Positions 10,850 to 23,400 of a stretch of DNA of 64,000 nucleotides are shown piece after piece. The DNA is taken from assembly GCF_000143415.4 (NCBI RefSeq), contig NW_003314281.1, forward strand, positions 118,417-182,416. The letters are read 5' to 3'. A program made the translations under genes and the position numbers. How positions within the stretch are numbered: the first letter of the stretch is position 1; every line of letters starts with the position of its first letter. Origin of the DNA: Selaginella moellendorffii (lineage: Eukaryota; Streptophyta; Lycopodiopsida; Selaginellales; Selaginellaceae). The notes below the pieces were generated by a model, which was not told the origin of the DNA, searched no databases, and saw nothing but the letters and a program-made list of their open reading frames with translations.

Positions 10850-12449
10850 CTAAATTTCTTACATACCAAGTGGACAGTCTTGTGCTGCCGCACCATAGCT
10901 CCAAGCGCCACTAGGGTTTCTCAGCTTACTGTAATGACAAACCAGAAAATGAAACTAAACCATTTTGCCTTTCCACTCGGATCTTTTCCCCAGTATCTTT
11001 TGGGTCATTGTGTATCGAGATTTGGAGCTGAAGCATAAGCCACGCAAAAACGCTCACACAGAGTGTTGACAACGAAAATTGTTTTTTTTAGTCATGGATG
11101 GTTACAAAAATTTCGCATATATGCTATGTTCACTGATTCTTCCTGGAAGCCAATTCCAGCAAAAGGGATTTTGAGAGAGAAGTGCTCAGACCTTTGCAAA
11201 CTTGGAGATAAGGCAATGGCACTGTTTCAGGCATGCGAATCCCAGCTTCCACAAATCTCGATGACCACCTCTTGCACAATCAAGAGGTGCAACCGAGCAA
11301 ATAAACAGCGATCGCGGCCCAGATCCTCCATTTGAGCGATGGAAGAAGTTCGCAAAATGCCGATTCCTGTTCGTGCATTCCGTACCATGGGTTCGCCAAA
11401 GTCAACACAGTCTTTGAAGACTTTCTTAGATTTGATTGACTTCCACTGAAACACAGTGAAAGTCCTTGACTTTATGCTCAATTTTGAGCAAACTGGGCTC
11501 GTTGTTTCGAATCTCTGGTAGATTCCAGTTGATGCCGTCACCATATACATTTATAATAGTTTCTCGTCGAATGGCTCGCTCGTTGCTGGTGTCTAATTCT
11601 TTCGCACACGACGCTTGTGCTAGATCTCTAGTCGTTGGAAGAACTCAGAAAGCAAAAAGCGAGAGACAAAACAATGGAACTCCGTCACATCCTGCACGCA
11701 CCAACACCCGGAACAAAAACGTTTTTAGCGCACTTTAATAACGATTTAACGCTGAGTCAAACTTCCACTGTAGTCGGTCTCTCAAAGTACAGGATGGTTG
11801 CTGTTCTTCCGGGAAATTCCGAGTGAAACGCCACCACCACCATCGGCGTTACTGGCTTAGAATCATAGCAACAACTCCATTCTCTCCTAGATTGAAAGTA
11901 CCACCATGAAAACAAGCCGAGAAGCTGGAAACTTTCACCTCTATTGTCATCTGGAGCTCAATCTTTGTACCACGCTGCGGCATGGGTTTCGATTGCATTG
12001 GCTCGTAAAGTTGGACGTACCTGATGCGAGATCCAACATGGTGAACTGTCCGGGATTGCCAAGGTTGAAGGGGCCGATAAGCCCTTAGTGCTAATATATA
12101 TTTATATTATTAGTATTATTATTACAATTACTTTTTAAGCCAATGAATATAATATGTTAAGTATATTTCTAAGGTGTATTTTTGCCATTTTAAATTGAAT
12201 TAAGTTAATCTGAAATTCTTCATGATCTTTAAGATTTCAAGTTGACATCACACCCCATGCTTTTCCAATTTAGGCCCGGATTCAACATTGTCCAAAGATG
12301 AAATCCTCGTTTCAAATTGTACCGCTGCGGAATTAACCATTCACATCTCTCTCTCCAATCAAAAGAGTCGTGCTGTGATTGTGCACTTGATGCATATATA
12401 CATACTGGAATTGCAATGCTGGGTAGAGCACTGGTAGATTTTGCACAAA
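10850..12449. other. no recognisable gene
   Basis: About 1.6 kb with short open frames on both strands (the longest is 107 codons at 11227-11550, minus). None shows a domain, a credible splice partner or a signal peptide that I can support. A possible upstream part of the copia fragment may extend into the first few hundred bases. Confidence 0.5.
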
Positions 12450-12857
12450 ATGGCTTGCAAGTTGTTCTTCTTTTTAGCTCTTCTTGTTTGTGGGGGAGTT
12501 GTGATAGTGAATGGGGCTGAGTGTTTTGGAAATCCCAATCCAGGCTATTCTGTCCAGCAATATCAACAAGCTGCTCAAAGGATTTGCAATGGCGGGTTCT
12601 CTGATTTCAGCCTTGACTTGGGGCAATTGCCTCATAGCCAGTTCCGGATGGTGATCCAGGCACATTGGGACGGCAACAGCAAGCAACATTGCTGGGTAGA
12701 TTCCAAACATTTCCCCTCAAATTCTGATTTGTAAAAATTTCAGGGTGCCTTCAACAATATCATTAGCCAATGTGTCCAGGGCGCACGTTGGAACGGTGGG
12801 CGCTGGGATTGGGTTTTCAATGGTCAACTTGAACACTACTATCTTCAGGCTTTTTAA
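12450..12857 (+). CDS. small secreted cysteine-containing protein, two exons
   Basis: Model: exons 12450-12695 and 12744-12857, joined in phase 0 across a 48-bp GT-AG intron, giving 119 residues. The N-terminus is a clear signal peptide (basic/polar start, hydrophobic run 'LFFFLALLVCGGVVIV', then NGAE as the likely cleavage region). The mature part of about 95 residues has four cysteines (CFGN, RICNGG, QHCW, SQCV), enough for two disulphides, and a tryptophan/glycine-rich end ('WNGGRWDWVFNG', 'EHYYLQAF'). I do not recognise it as a known plant family. The general plan recalls small secreted fungal proteins, but this is only an impression. Without the splice the frame stops 13 codons into the intron, so the second exon, which contributes the fourth cysteine, supports the model. 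Confidence 0.65.
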
Positions 12858-12968
12858 GCATTTCTTGCAGGATTGTTCAAGCTGCCAGTAAAACATTTCA
12901 AAGGCGCCCGAATTGGATCTTCGGTTTCAAGCTTTTTAAGCATTTCTTGCTTGATTGTTCAAGCTGAA
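12847..12968. repeat. local direct duplication at the 3' end of the secreted-protein gene
   Basis: The stop-codon region and about 40 bp after it (12847-12885, GCTTTTTAAGCATTTCTTGC...) are repeated at about 12930-12968 with small differences, so the 3' end of the gene was copied once in tandem. Confidence 0.75.
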
Positions 12969-13741
12969 TAAGCATACCAAAATTTATAACGACAAGCTGC
13001 TTGGTTTTAGCAGGAACTATTTCTCGAGTCTCCCTGCTTCATGGCTGGACAACTCGATCTAGGAGTGGAAGTTTTCATGGACTCCGTGAAAGTATCTGTC
13101 CAGTGCCCAGAAATTGCTCTCATACCTGGGATGCTTTCTTCTCTCAAAACTGCCGCTCCAAAAATCACATTTTCCTGCAAAGAACTGATAAGAATTCACT
13201 TAGTCCATTCAAAAACACCAAGCATACCGATAAGAACTTGACATTTCAGAGGCATTTTATACGAAATGTGTTTTACTTCCTTCAAACGCACACGCATGGA
13301 AGCAAATTAAAATGACATCGCTCGACACGGGTAAGAGATTAAACACCTTACCTGGATAGTTCCCTGAGTCATCTCAACAAAATACGGGAAGTTCACGCGG
13401 CACGAGTAAAAATATGCTGCTATACATCCGCCGTATAAAAGCTTTATATGTATCGTCCAAGTTGCTTGGTTGCTTGCTGTGTGTTGTGTGTTGTATGTGT
13501 GTAGTAGCTGTGTGTATTGTGTATGTTTCAATGTATCCTTGATACATCTCGATTCCTGTTGTCAGAAGAATCACAAAGTAGTCAGAAACTTCACAAGATT
13601 TTACCGGAAGTTACAAACCTTTCAGACTCGCAATCGCTTCCACCGGTCTCTATGCCTCACATCGAATCTGTAACCTGTGGCTCCTTTCCCCATACCCTGC
13701 CAAGCAGGCTTGTGCATTCAGCATCTGCCTTCCTCGATTGA

Positions 13742-16700
13742 TCAAGTCATCTCCAGCAGACCGACCACTTTGGAAGGCCTCACTCTTTCAATGGATTCCT
13801 CACCATGCCTTACCCATTCTGAGAGCCTCCAGGGCTTTTGCCATTTCCACTTGAAGTGGAAAGACCACCGCTGCTGATGACTTTGCTTCCATTTCCAAAG
13901 CTTTCCAGTTTGAAAACCTGGCTGCTTTGTCATTAGTCCAGGCTCGAGGGAGGCCAACTGCAAGTCAACCCAATCTATGATTTAGTACGTGGTTCTCATA
14001 AGTGAAGAATATGGTTCTCATAACTGAAGACTATCGTGTTTACCTTTCGGACGTCGTAATCTGACGAACCATCGACGCTATTGTTTGTAGTATACTGCAA
14101 GTGCTTGGATCCGGAGGCTGCAAGTTGTGAGAAACCCAACGACAGCTCCTCCATTCCACATCTCACCGCAACGTCCGCACCAGCCTGACGGGAAATTGTA
14201 AGTCTTGGTGTCAGTGCACGCGAAACTTTTTATCTACCTTTGTCGCCGCAGCAAGGGCCACGGCAACAGCTTGCTCTTTCAACCGCTGTTGCCTGTCAAG
14301 TTCCTGTCTGCGTGCATCGGAGAGCTTCAAGGCATCGTTGAGCTCAACGATTTTGTCCTTCAACTCCCGTATCTCAGTCTCCCTGTCTTGAAGATCGCAC
14401 CTGGAATTCACAAGAACCTTGTTGGCTTCTTATACAGAGACAGGGAAATTCTATACCGAGCACACACAGCTGCACCGAATGTTACGTTGAGTAGTGCTTT
14501 GGCCTCCCCCAAAGTTTTTAAATGGAGCCATCGTGCATGACCGTTGAGCTCGCGCTCTTCGGCTTCAGAGAGTTCTGATGCCATTGAAACCAATGCATCT
14601 GAAGATGCATTCAACATGTTCTCAAGTAAATCAATTTGCCCGTGCATCGGTAAAAAATTGCTGCATCAGTTGAAATCATCAGACATTAAACAAGATAAAC
14701 TTCTGTAGCATACCCGTTTTGCGCATTGTATGAACGATCATACATTTCCTCCGCCTTTAGCTTTGACAGTTCATTAGCAAGAGCAGTGCGCCTACGAAAG
14801 TAAAAACTTTGAGAACACACGTTGGAAGAAATAAAAGCCTCGACTTACGCTTCACTCTGCTTGTCATAAGCTACACGAACTTCGTGAACATGAAGGGCCA
14901 CTTCGATCTCACGATCAACCCAACTGTGTAAGACTTTATCATCCGCCTGTAAATCGAGAGTTTTAAAAGCCGAAAGGAGAGAAGCACAACTATGACCTGA
15001 AAAGCGTGTCCATTGTCTGTTAAAGTGCCTGTCCAGTTCGAGTTAGAGTAACAGAAAACAACAGTCTTGCCACGAACCTGCCTCCCGTCCAGATAACTTG
15101 CGAGACTCCAAAACCTCCTTCAGGCGCCGTGTAGCAATTGCAGCTTCCTCCGTCTTCCTTTGAAGAACCTGAAACAACAGTGTTCACGAAGAACTTACGA
15201 ACTACCAAAAGAAACCATTTTTTGATGCTGATGCAGTGCCCGTAATTTGTGCATTTCGTATTCATTTCTTCGTCCTTCTTTCCGTAACTGTAGCAAGAGG
15301 CTGTTTACAAGACAATTACAAATTAAATAGATGTTACCTGCAACAGTTCTTTCTCACGAGCAGCCTTCCACAACCGGAACTGCTCAGATTCCTGCTTAAT
15401 TTTTTGTTGCAATTGCACCTTCACACCACGATAACAGACGAATAAAAGAGTAAAAGAAGAATCAGTAAAGTCCAGCAGAGCACACCTTTTGTTGTTTGAT
15501 TCGATGGATTTCGTCATGCAAACGTCTCGCAGCCTCGTCACTGCGCTGTTTTTGTTTTAGCAACTGCGACTGATTATCTTGCTTCTTTTTCAAATCAGCT
15601 ATCTGATAAAACGTAAGACATAAGCAAATATTTTATTTCTAAGTGGGAAAATCTACTTGCCTGATATTCGAGTTCTTTAAGCTTTTGAATGTATGAATCT
15701 TGCATTTTGTGTGTTTGCTCATCAGAGGCGGTAGCAAGATTTTCTAGCTCGGCAAGTAAAACATCTCTCTCCCTCTACAGTTTCGAGTAAGTAAAAATCG
15801 ATTCTAGCAAAATTAACGTACCTGCAATGCCTTCTTCTCTTCTTCGAGCTCAACCAGCTTTCTTTCGAAATGCTGCTTTAGAACCATAGAGTCAGATTTT
15901 GTGAACGACTTCATCTCCGCCTGAAACAATACACAAGCATGAGAACTAGTCCAACTAGTCACATGAAAGTATCACCTCTTTCTGAGCAAGTTTCTTGTTT
16001 AATTCTTGTAACTCTTTGTCCAGACTGTCCTGAAGTATAGTGTGCTCCAATTCTTTGGCATGTGTGTCTATCTCAGGCGAGAGATCGCTGGGAATTTCCA
16101 GGTCTACCACTGCCGGAGCACTCCCGTTCATGCAACTCATCATTGGTGGATGGCAACTCTGAACAGTTTGTTGAGAAGCACGAGCTTTCAGCTGCTGCAA
16201 CTCAGTTTCAAGCTCTTTAATCCGTGAAACTTGATTAGCTAGAATTGTTTCTGCCTGAAAAAATTGACCCAAAACATGACACTTTTTGTCGGCATAAATT
16301 GTTACCTGTGATGTCACACCCTCGCGGTTTTCATACTGAGATCCACAATGCACCTGTAAACAAAGCTCTTACATCAATAGCCCAACTATAAACTCGAAGA
16401 ATATCCTACATGAGTTTGCTGCATAAGGGCCTCAAGAGCATCACGAGATTGTTGTAGCTCCAAACATAATTCGGCATTTCTGGCTTCGAGCCATACGACC
16501 TTTTGTTTAAGTATCTGCAAAGCAAGATCAAGAAAACAGATTTGTAACTTTGACATGACAAACCTGGAGGTCGTCAGAACTATTTGCCTCCTGCGCACAA
16601 AGAAGTTGATTTTGTAGAATTTCAATCTGCTGTCTTAATTTTAGAAGTTCTGCTGCAGCTGGATCACGATTTACCTGCAATAAAGATTCCTTTTACATGT

Positions 16701-18257
16701 TTTTAATGTGCTAAAAACACTTACAGTCGGCTTGTTTTGAATATTTCGAGCCCGATTAGCATACTTCAGAGTGTTGAGAGTTTCTTCTGCGTTAGAATCT
16801 GCAGGGCTGACGCATGCTGCGTCGGACCAAACGTGTGATTGGAAGAAAACAAAAATTAAAAAGCATACCTATCATAACAGTCCTGCTGTTGCCACCAAGG
16901 GAGTCCTGCACAGGTTTTCTTGTCAAAACGCAATAAAAAAAACCTACGCAACAGTACCTGCAATAGACGAGTGAGTTTGCTATCCCTATAAGGAACATGC
17001 CCTCCTTCTTTACGTTTTTTATCATCTCCCAAAGCACTGATGACATTTCCAAGAGCTAAAAGTCCCTTATTGATATGAACACCTGCAAACAGAAAGTTAA
17101 ACCTGACGTGAAACCACTAATAAAACCAACCTTCTTTGAAACGCAACCCATCCGTTCCAGTCCGTTTTGCTCGTTCCGACCCTGCAAGATCCACCAAGTG
17201 CAGCTTGGCGGATAAGTAGTCGTCCTCAGGTGAGCCAACTAAAGGGTCTGGCCTTCTACGTTGCTCCATCGTGATCGTAAAAATGGCATGGGAACGACTG
17301 TGAAAGAAGAACGTTAGTAAAACATAAAAATTGCCAAGTACTGTGATTACCTTGAGTGTGTATTCATATTAGTACTCCCCGTCGCACGAAATGCAGATCC
17401 TTGCTCTAGACACGAGGACATTTCATGCAGATTAGTTACGTCGATTTCAGTAACGCTGGAAAGTGTGATTCCTCCTCCCGTAGTCTCACGAATTAGGATA
17501 GGTGGCTTTCCAGGTGAGCAAGGCTTGACGCCAAAGACACCAACAAATGGCTCTTGTTTGACAGTCTGGGAAGGGTTCGTGTCAAGGAGGTCGTGAATTT
17601 CCTCCTTGAGTATCTACAAACTGCGCAGTTAACAACGCGCAAAGAAAAAAAAAACAGCAAGTTACCTCAATAAAAGAGACCCGCAACTGGAAATCAGCTT
17701 TGTCTTTGAGCTTCTCGATCTTCCGAAAAAGTGTCTCCATGACCCTTCTGATGATTCCTTCGGCATTCCCACCAGTTCCCATCGTGTATGTTTTGCCTGA
17801 TCCAGTCTACACTAGCGCCAAAAGCATTGCGTCAGGTGCTTGTCCATGAAATAAAAAAGAAACGCTTGCCTGTCCATACGCCAAAACTGTTGCATTATAC
17901 CCGTGAAAGAGGCCATCAACCAACGGAGCTACGCACTCTTCAAAAATGTGTGAAGGCGGAGAGGCGGCGCTTCCATAGACGTGATCGAATGTGAAAACAT
18001 GAGAACCCAGTTGGACCTGGAATGAATCACCTCGAATGAAAAAAGCGTGGCAGCTGACAAGAAAGAGGAGAAAGTACCTGTGGTTCGTTTGGTACCGGAG
18101 AAACGCATTCCTTACAACCTTGGATTCGTTCTTGCAAAATCAATGGGCGGATATGCACGGCAACCTGGACTGCCTGGAGAACCTGATCCTTCTCTGCCGA
18201 TGCTACGCCCCCTTCTGCCGTTGCCTCAATCCCGTTTGCGCAACAATCCATTCCCAT
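13742..18257 (-). CDS. kinesin-4 motor protein, FRA1/KIN4A type
   Basis: Plus-end microtubule motor; in plants this class moves along cortical microtubules and affects cellulose/cell-wall deposition. I assemble 24 exons (180 bp at 18078-18257 down to the last at 13742-13957) with consistent phases, total 3129 bp, 1042 residues, close to Arabidopsis FRA1 (about 1035). Motor domain at residues about 30-370: '[17 protein letters not shown]', P-loop GQTGSGKT at 108-115, switch I '[13 protein letters not shown]', switch II '[13 protein letters not shown]', '[16 protein letters not shown]'. Then long coiled coils, and the plant kinesin-4 tail '[13 protein letters not shown]' and '[14 protein letters not shown]' near the C-terminus. 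One exon is only 37 bp. Two introns use GC-AG borders. The start Met at 18257 gives about 27 residues before the motor, normal for the family. Confidence 0.93.
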
Positions 18258-19272
18258 CCACTGGCTAGAGCTTAGATAGACCGCGCAGCCACGAAATATC
18301 TACATCCAAGGCGCTCCCTTCCACCTACATTGGAGCTCTCGGCCGCATCGCTCCCCGCGGCAAGAATTCTCGAGAAGAATCGGCCTCACCTGGAGCATTC
18401 CAAAAATCTTGATCATCGATCGATCAAAATCGGTGCTTCCGCTAGCCTCGCGCCCCCGGCGCCGCCAAACCCTACTTAGAATCGCGAGGAATCGCGCGCA
18501 ACAAGAATGTGCCAAACCTAAAAAAGCCTGGTGGGAAGTGAGTTGTTTGTGTGTGTGGTGTGTTCTCTTTGCTGGCTTCCATTGTCAAGGAATGATTCCT
18601 GTTGTTGCGCCGTCAAAACTAACGAACCCAGACAGACTCCGTCCATAGAATATGCCATCTCCGTCAGATAGTTGACGGACCGTACGTCTCGGCGGGATAT
18701 ACCAGAGCATCCTTTTGAATTTGACTCCCATCTCTTTGGTGTCAAGGTTGAGGAACCTCGAAACCACTTTGAAAGCGATGTGCTAGACAAAAGAATGGTC
18801 TTTTTTATTGTGGCATGGAAATTTTCGTGATGGCTTTAGAGATATGCTCTTTGAGGGTGGAAGTTATGATGATCACATCCTAGCATTCAAAAAAATTTGA
18901 AGCAGCCACCAACTAGAAATTCGTATTTTAATTATATGGTTCCTTTTTCCCCACTCTAGATTCTTGTGCTTAATCTAATATTAATATCAATACTAATCTA
19001 TATTTCCTTTCCATATTCCAAACACTCTAATGCAAAGTCTTACTAAGAATTTGCCTTACAAAGGTTTAACGTTACGTAATTAATTTCATATCGATCATAG
19101 TTTTGGATTGATCATGGAGCTTAGTCCAAGCCACGATGGTCTCTCCGTGCCAGATCTCGATCGGACGGCTGTCCTTGCCCCTTATCTGATCGGACGGTCG
19201 GGACGCCTTCGTGTGACGTGTTAGCGAGCTAAAAAAGGAACAGGGTGTGGAAGTAGAGTCGACGGAGAAGCC
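18258..19272. other. divergent intergenic region between kinesin-4 and S1FA
   Basis: About 1 kb containing the upstream regions of two divergent genes. Minus-strand open frames of 60-90 codons near 18518-18790 have no recognisable domain. The AAACCCTA telo-box-like motif near 18469 is a common plant promoter element. No further gene is supported. Confidence 0.5.
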
Positions 19273-19607
19273 ATGGCGGAGGGCGGGTTTGGCGAATCGA
19301 TCCACCAGGTATGCAGGCAATGCTCAAAGCTGCCGATCGATCCATCCATCGCTAGATCTCTGTTAGGGTTTAATGCCTTCTTGCGCTTTGCCCGATCGCG
19401 CAGGACACGAGATCGCGGGGCGGATTTAATCCCACACTGACGGTGCTACTGGTGGTAGTCGGCGTGGTGCTGCTGTTCGTGATTGGAAACTACGCGCTCT
19501 ACATTTATGCACAGAAGACGCTCCCCGGGCGGAAGAAGAAGCCCGTGTCCAAGAAAAAAATGAAGAGGGAGAGGCTCAAGCAGGGCATGGCGCCAGTGGG
19601 TGATTAA
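19273..19607 (+). CDS. S1FA: S1FA family protein
   Basis: Two exons, 19273-19308 (12 codons) and 19404-19607, joined in phase 0, encode 79 residues. The hallmark of the plant S1FA family is plain: a hydrophobic segment '[20 protein letters not shown]' followed by '[20 protein letters not shown]' and '[10 protein letters not shown]'. The spinach founder was described as a DNA-binding factor for the S1 promoter element, and the basic tail resembles a nuclear localisation signal. What the sequence actually shows is one strong membrane-spanning helix with a Lys/Arg-rich cytosolic or nuclear tail. Both exons are too short to stand out as long open frames. The intron contains an AGGGTTT element. 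Confidence 0.92.
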
Positions 19608-19907
19608 GCTTACTCATGTTCTTTCTTCTCAATTGAAATTCAAACTCTCCTGTACGGTAGAACTTCCGTGCAAGACACTAGAACCCCGTACAAGAACCTG
19701 GCATATGCTATTTTCTGAATGGGTCGTTTCGTACGCGGCCAGGGATCATTCCTTCTAGATTAATAGACGTGCATGCTATGCCACCAATAAAGTATTTTAA
19801 TAGGGATACAACCTCCAACCTTAGGAAGCCGGAGATTGCACATTTGGAGTTTCATCATCGGTGAGCCTTTAAATCGAAGGAATCTTTGCCTACTTTAATG
19901 GCCCTTT

Positions 19908-20100
19908 CCACGTGGTGCGGTTTTTTATTCCACGTGTCGCCGTCGCCGCCGTGCGATGGACAAGTAGATCTTTTACTTTCTTACACGTTTCGACGTGGCA
20001 GGCTTGATCACATCAACGGTGTTTTGTCACGCTTGTCCCGCCCGTTGGATGCTGGCCCACTGGACGGCCTAGATGGTGGGCATTATTTGGGGTAACGTGG
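19908..20100. promoter_or_regulatory. cluster of four ACGT-core elements upstream of the CIP7-like gene
   Basis: CCACGTGG at 19908-19915, CCACGTGT at 19930-19937, GACGTGGC at 19992-19999 and ACGTGG at 20095-20100. These are G-box/ABRE-type sites bound by bZIP (HY5, ABF) and bHLH (PIF) factors. They lie 370-560 bp before the start codon of the COP1-interacting-protein-7-like gene and 300-490 bp after S1FA, so they most likely belong to the former. Binding is inferred from consensus only. Confidence 0.6.
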
Positions 20101-20469
20101 ACCGTAGGATTTAACCACCCAGGACGGCGGGGATGATACAGAGCTCTCTCTGGCTATGGCATCCAGGGCTTGAAAACGCGCGAGGCGGAGCTCTCTGACA
20201 GGCGCTGTCGCGGCGATAGCGGCTGTTTCAAGGTCTGTGTCGATTCGAAGAGCTTGCGGGATTGATCTAGAGCCTACATTTCGTGATCTCGATGCTTCTC
20301 CTCCGATAGGGCTATTGTCGTTAGATTTCTGAGCGCTAGCGAGTGGATCTGTGCGAGAAACCTGTGATTGCGCTGCGGCATTCTATCCTCACTGCCTGTT
20401 TTGTGCGATGCAGTTCATGCCTTGGCGGAGACTCATCGCGGCAGCTGTAGCGAGCATAAAATCCGCACA

Positions 20470-23400
20470 ATGAGGTCGGAAGCTCGCCTAGACTGTGCGA
20501 CATTTCAGCTGGATGAAGCGCGGACAAGGTAGTTTTTTTATTTCTAGATTGAGGAAAGCGTGCTTTTCTTAAAACGTTCTTGGATGAATAGGTGCGAGCT
20601 TTGGGTTGCTGCGGGGAACGAGACGGAAAAGCTAGCCTCTGGATCACTCAAACCATTTCTCTCTCACTTGAAAGCGGCACAGGAGCAAATTGCATTGGGC
20701 CAGACATCCATTACGCTTCAAGTTCCATCCAATGCTCAAACGTTGTGGTTCACAAAAGGCACCATAGAAAGGTAGATAATTTGTTTCTCTTTTCTTCTTT
20801 GTGTATGTCATGGCTAAGAATTTTTTCCATCCAGATTTGTGAGGTTTGTGACGACGCCAGATGTGCTAGAGCGAGTGAGTATTGTCGAAACTGAAAGGCG
20901 CCAGCTTGAAGAAGCGATCAATATTTTGGCTGTGGTACGCGATGTCTATTTCTCATCCCTCTTTATTTGCTACTTAAACGTTTACTCGTCATGTAGGGTG
21001 ATCAGCAGCACAGCGCAGGTATGCAATTGTTTCTCTAAAAAATTGATACTAGCTTGTATATTTTGTTGCAGGAGCAGCTGGAACTGAAGTGCAGGTACTT
21101 CTTGAGAGTTGTTTTTAGAAAATCACTTGTGTCTTAATGAATGTGGTTTTTACAGGACTTGATCGATGACGATGCAGCAGGAGACAGCTCAAAGTATGAA
21201 CTTTCATTGTTTGAGTTTTTCTGTCTCTGATTTTTTTCATTTGTAGAAGCCAGCTACTGGTTGCAATGGACGCAAGGCGGATTATGCTTGATAAGGAGCA
21301 GCTTAATGCCTTTGCACGAGCTGCGGCTGCTGGTTTTTATGTGGGGTGCATGACAGATCTAATTGACTTTTCTCAATATTTTGGAGCTTCTAGATTTCGG
21401 TAATATTTATCTTCACTGGAATAAAGCTCATATATCACCCATGCTTTTTTCAGGGAAGCATGTGTAAAGTTCGGGACAGTATATAAGAAAATGCAGGAGA
21501 AAGGCCAACTTTCGGACCTAGAGGTTGATATTGTAGCAGATGCCGGTAAGTTTGATTCTCTCGTCAAAACACGATCGCCTAAATGACCTTTTTCAGGTGA
21601 AGATAAGAATATTAAATCTCGCCGGACATGGGCTGCGCAAGGTAACTCTCCGTTTGAGTCCTTTCCGGAGCCGCTCGAAACAATCGATGATGTGCTAAAG
21701 GCTGCTCCTGCATCTCATGGTTTTAGAACAATTCCAGATAGTCCTCCAAATGTCACGTCACCGTCACAGCAAGAAACTCCTCCATCAAGGCGACTTCCAC
21801 GACGAGTCTCATCTCCGAGGAGGAGGTCGTGTTCCCCGATGAGAAAAGTACAGATTGCTCGTTCTGGCTCACGACGACAAGGGATGGTTGTTATCAGAAA
21901 TATCAACTATGCAAGCCCGGGTTCTGGTAAACATGCTCAACCAGCTACGATGAACGACAGCAACACTGAGGAAAGTGATTCCGTCATGGAGATGGAGAGT
22001 GAGGACAACAAAGAGGAGAACCATCGACGGCTGAGCGTCCAAGATGCTATAAGTCTTTTTGAACGAAAACAAAGAGATTCTTTGGAATCGCAGTCGTCAA
22101 AAGGGGAACGCAGAGGTTCAGTGGAAACAGGAAAGACAGTTCTTAGACGATGGAGTAGCATCGGTGACAGCAGCACAGTTGGTGAAGAGGAAGGTGAAGA
22201 CTTTGGTGAACCGGCAAGCATCTCAGCAACTAAAGAAATAGGCACTAGTGGAGGGGATCATCGTCAGCCTGCTAGCCAGGAGCAGCATCCCATGACGAGC
22301 CAGGAAGATTTATCAAGCATCCCAAGGATTGAGGAACGAAGGAAGTCTTGGGTAACGGCTCAAAAGGATCTGGAGTGGAAGTTTCAACAACTAAAACTCC
22401 AGGAAGCGGCTCTGCCAGCGGCTAGAAGCTCCAAGGATCTAGTCCAAGGCACTCCACCCCCTCAGGCAACGGCTGCTAATATGCAGTTTGGCTTCCAATA
22501 TCGTGCGGAAAAATCCAGCAGAGGTGCAGTGTCCAGGTCGTGGAGTGCTTCATCAGAGCAAGATTTGGTATCCATTGTTCGTCAAGCCGGGATGACTGCA
22601 GCAGCAGAAGGTCCGAGCAATCAAGGAAATCAGCGCGAGCATGGCCGTCTCTACGAGCAGTACAGAGAAAGGAGAGACGCAAAAATCAGGCAAGAGTCGG
22701 GCTTGAAGAAAGCAGAAAGAGAATCCAGACTGAAGGCTATGCAAGAGATTCTGGACAAGAGAAAGGCAGAGCTTGTAGCTGGAGGAGGTCGATCGTCGGA
22801 GAAATTTAACGAACGGCAAGTTGTGAAGTCTACTTCTTCTAGAAAGGTGATCATTTGCGTGCATACGTATACGTGAGGATTTCTAACCAGTTTCTTGCAG
22901 GCAATGCTGCAAGGAGGAAGAACGACTACGGCCAGCAGGAGCAGTCCCACAGTGTCATCGTTACAGTCGACACCCCGGGCTACTAGGCAGCAGCTTCCTC
23001 CTGAGCCGAGGCCTAGAGCAGCAAGAAAGCTCTCGCCGGGTCCGCAAAAGCCCGTCTCTGGACCGAGTGCTCGTAATTCAACGTCTTCCCCAAAGCTGCC
23101 AAGGAGCACGGTAGCATCAAGTCAACGTAGGCCATCCGGAATGTCTGACAACCCGCTAAGCCGTTCGATGCCTTCATTATCAGAGTTGAGAAAAGAGAAC
23201 ACGCGGCCGTCAGTGCGAACTCCTCAAGCTGTGCAGCAAAGTAAGGTAGCACCTGCGAAGAACTCAAAAATACCCGGTATGAATTCTACTCGCCCGAAAT
23301 CTGCGAGCAAGGTACTACCGCTGGAGTCCAACGGGGTTGTGCCATCGGATTTTAAGTCAGATACTCCTCCGAAGCGGAAGACTCTATTTACGACATCGAA

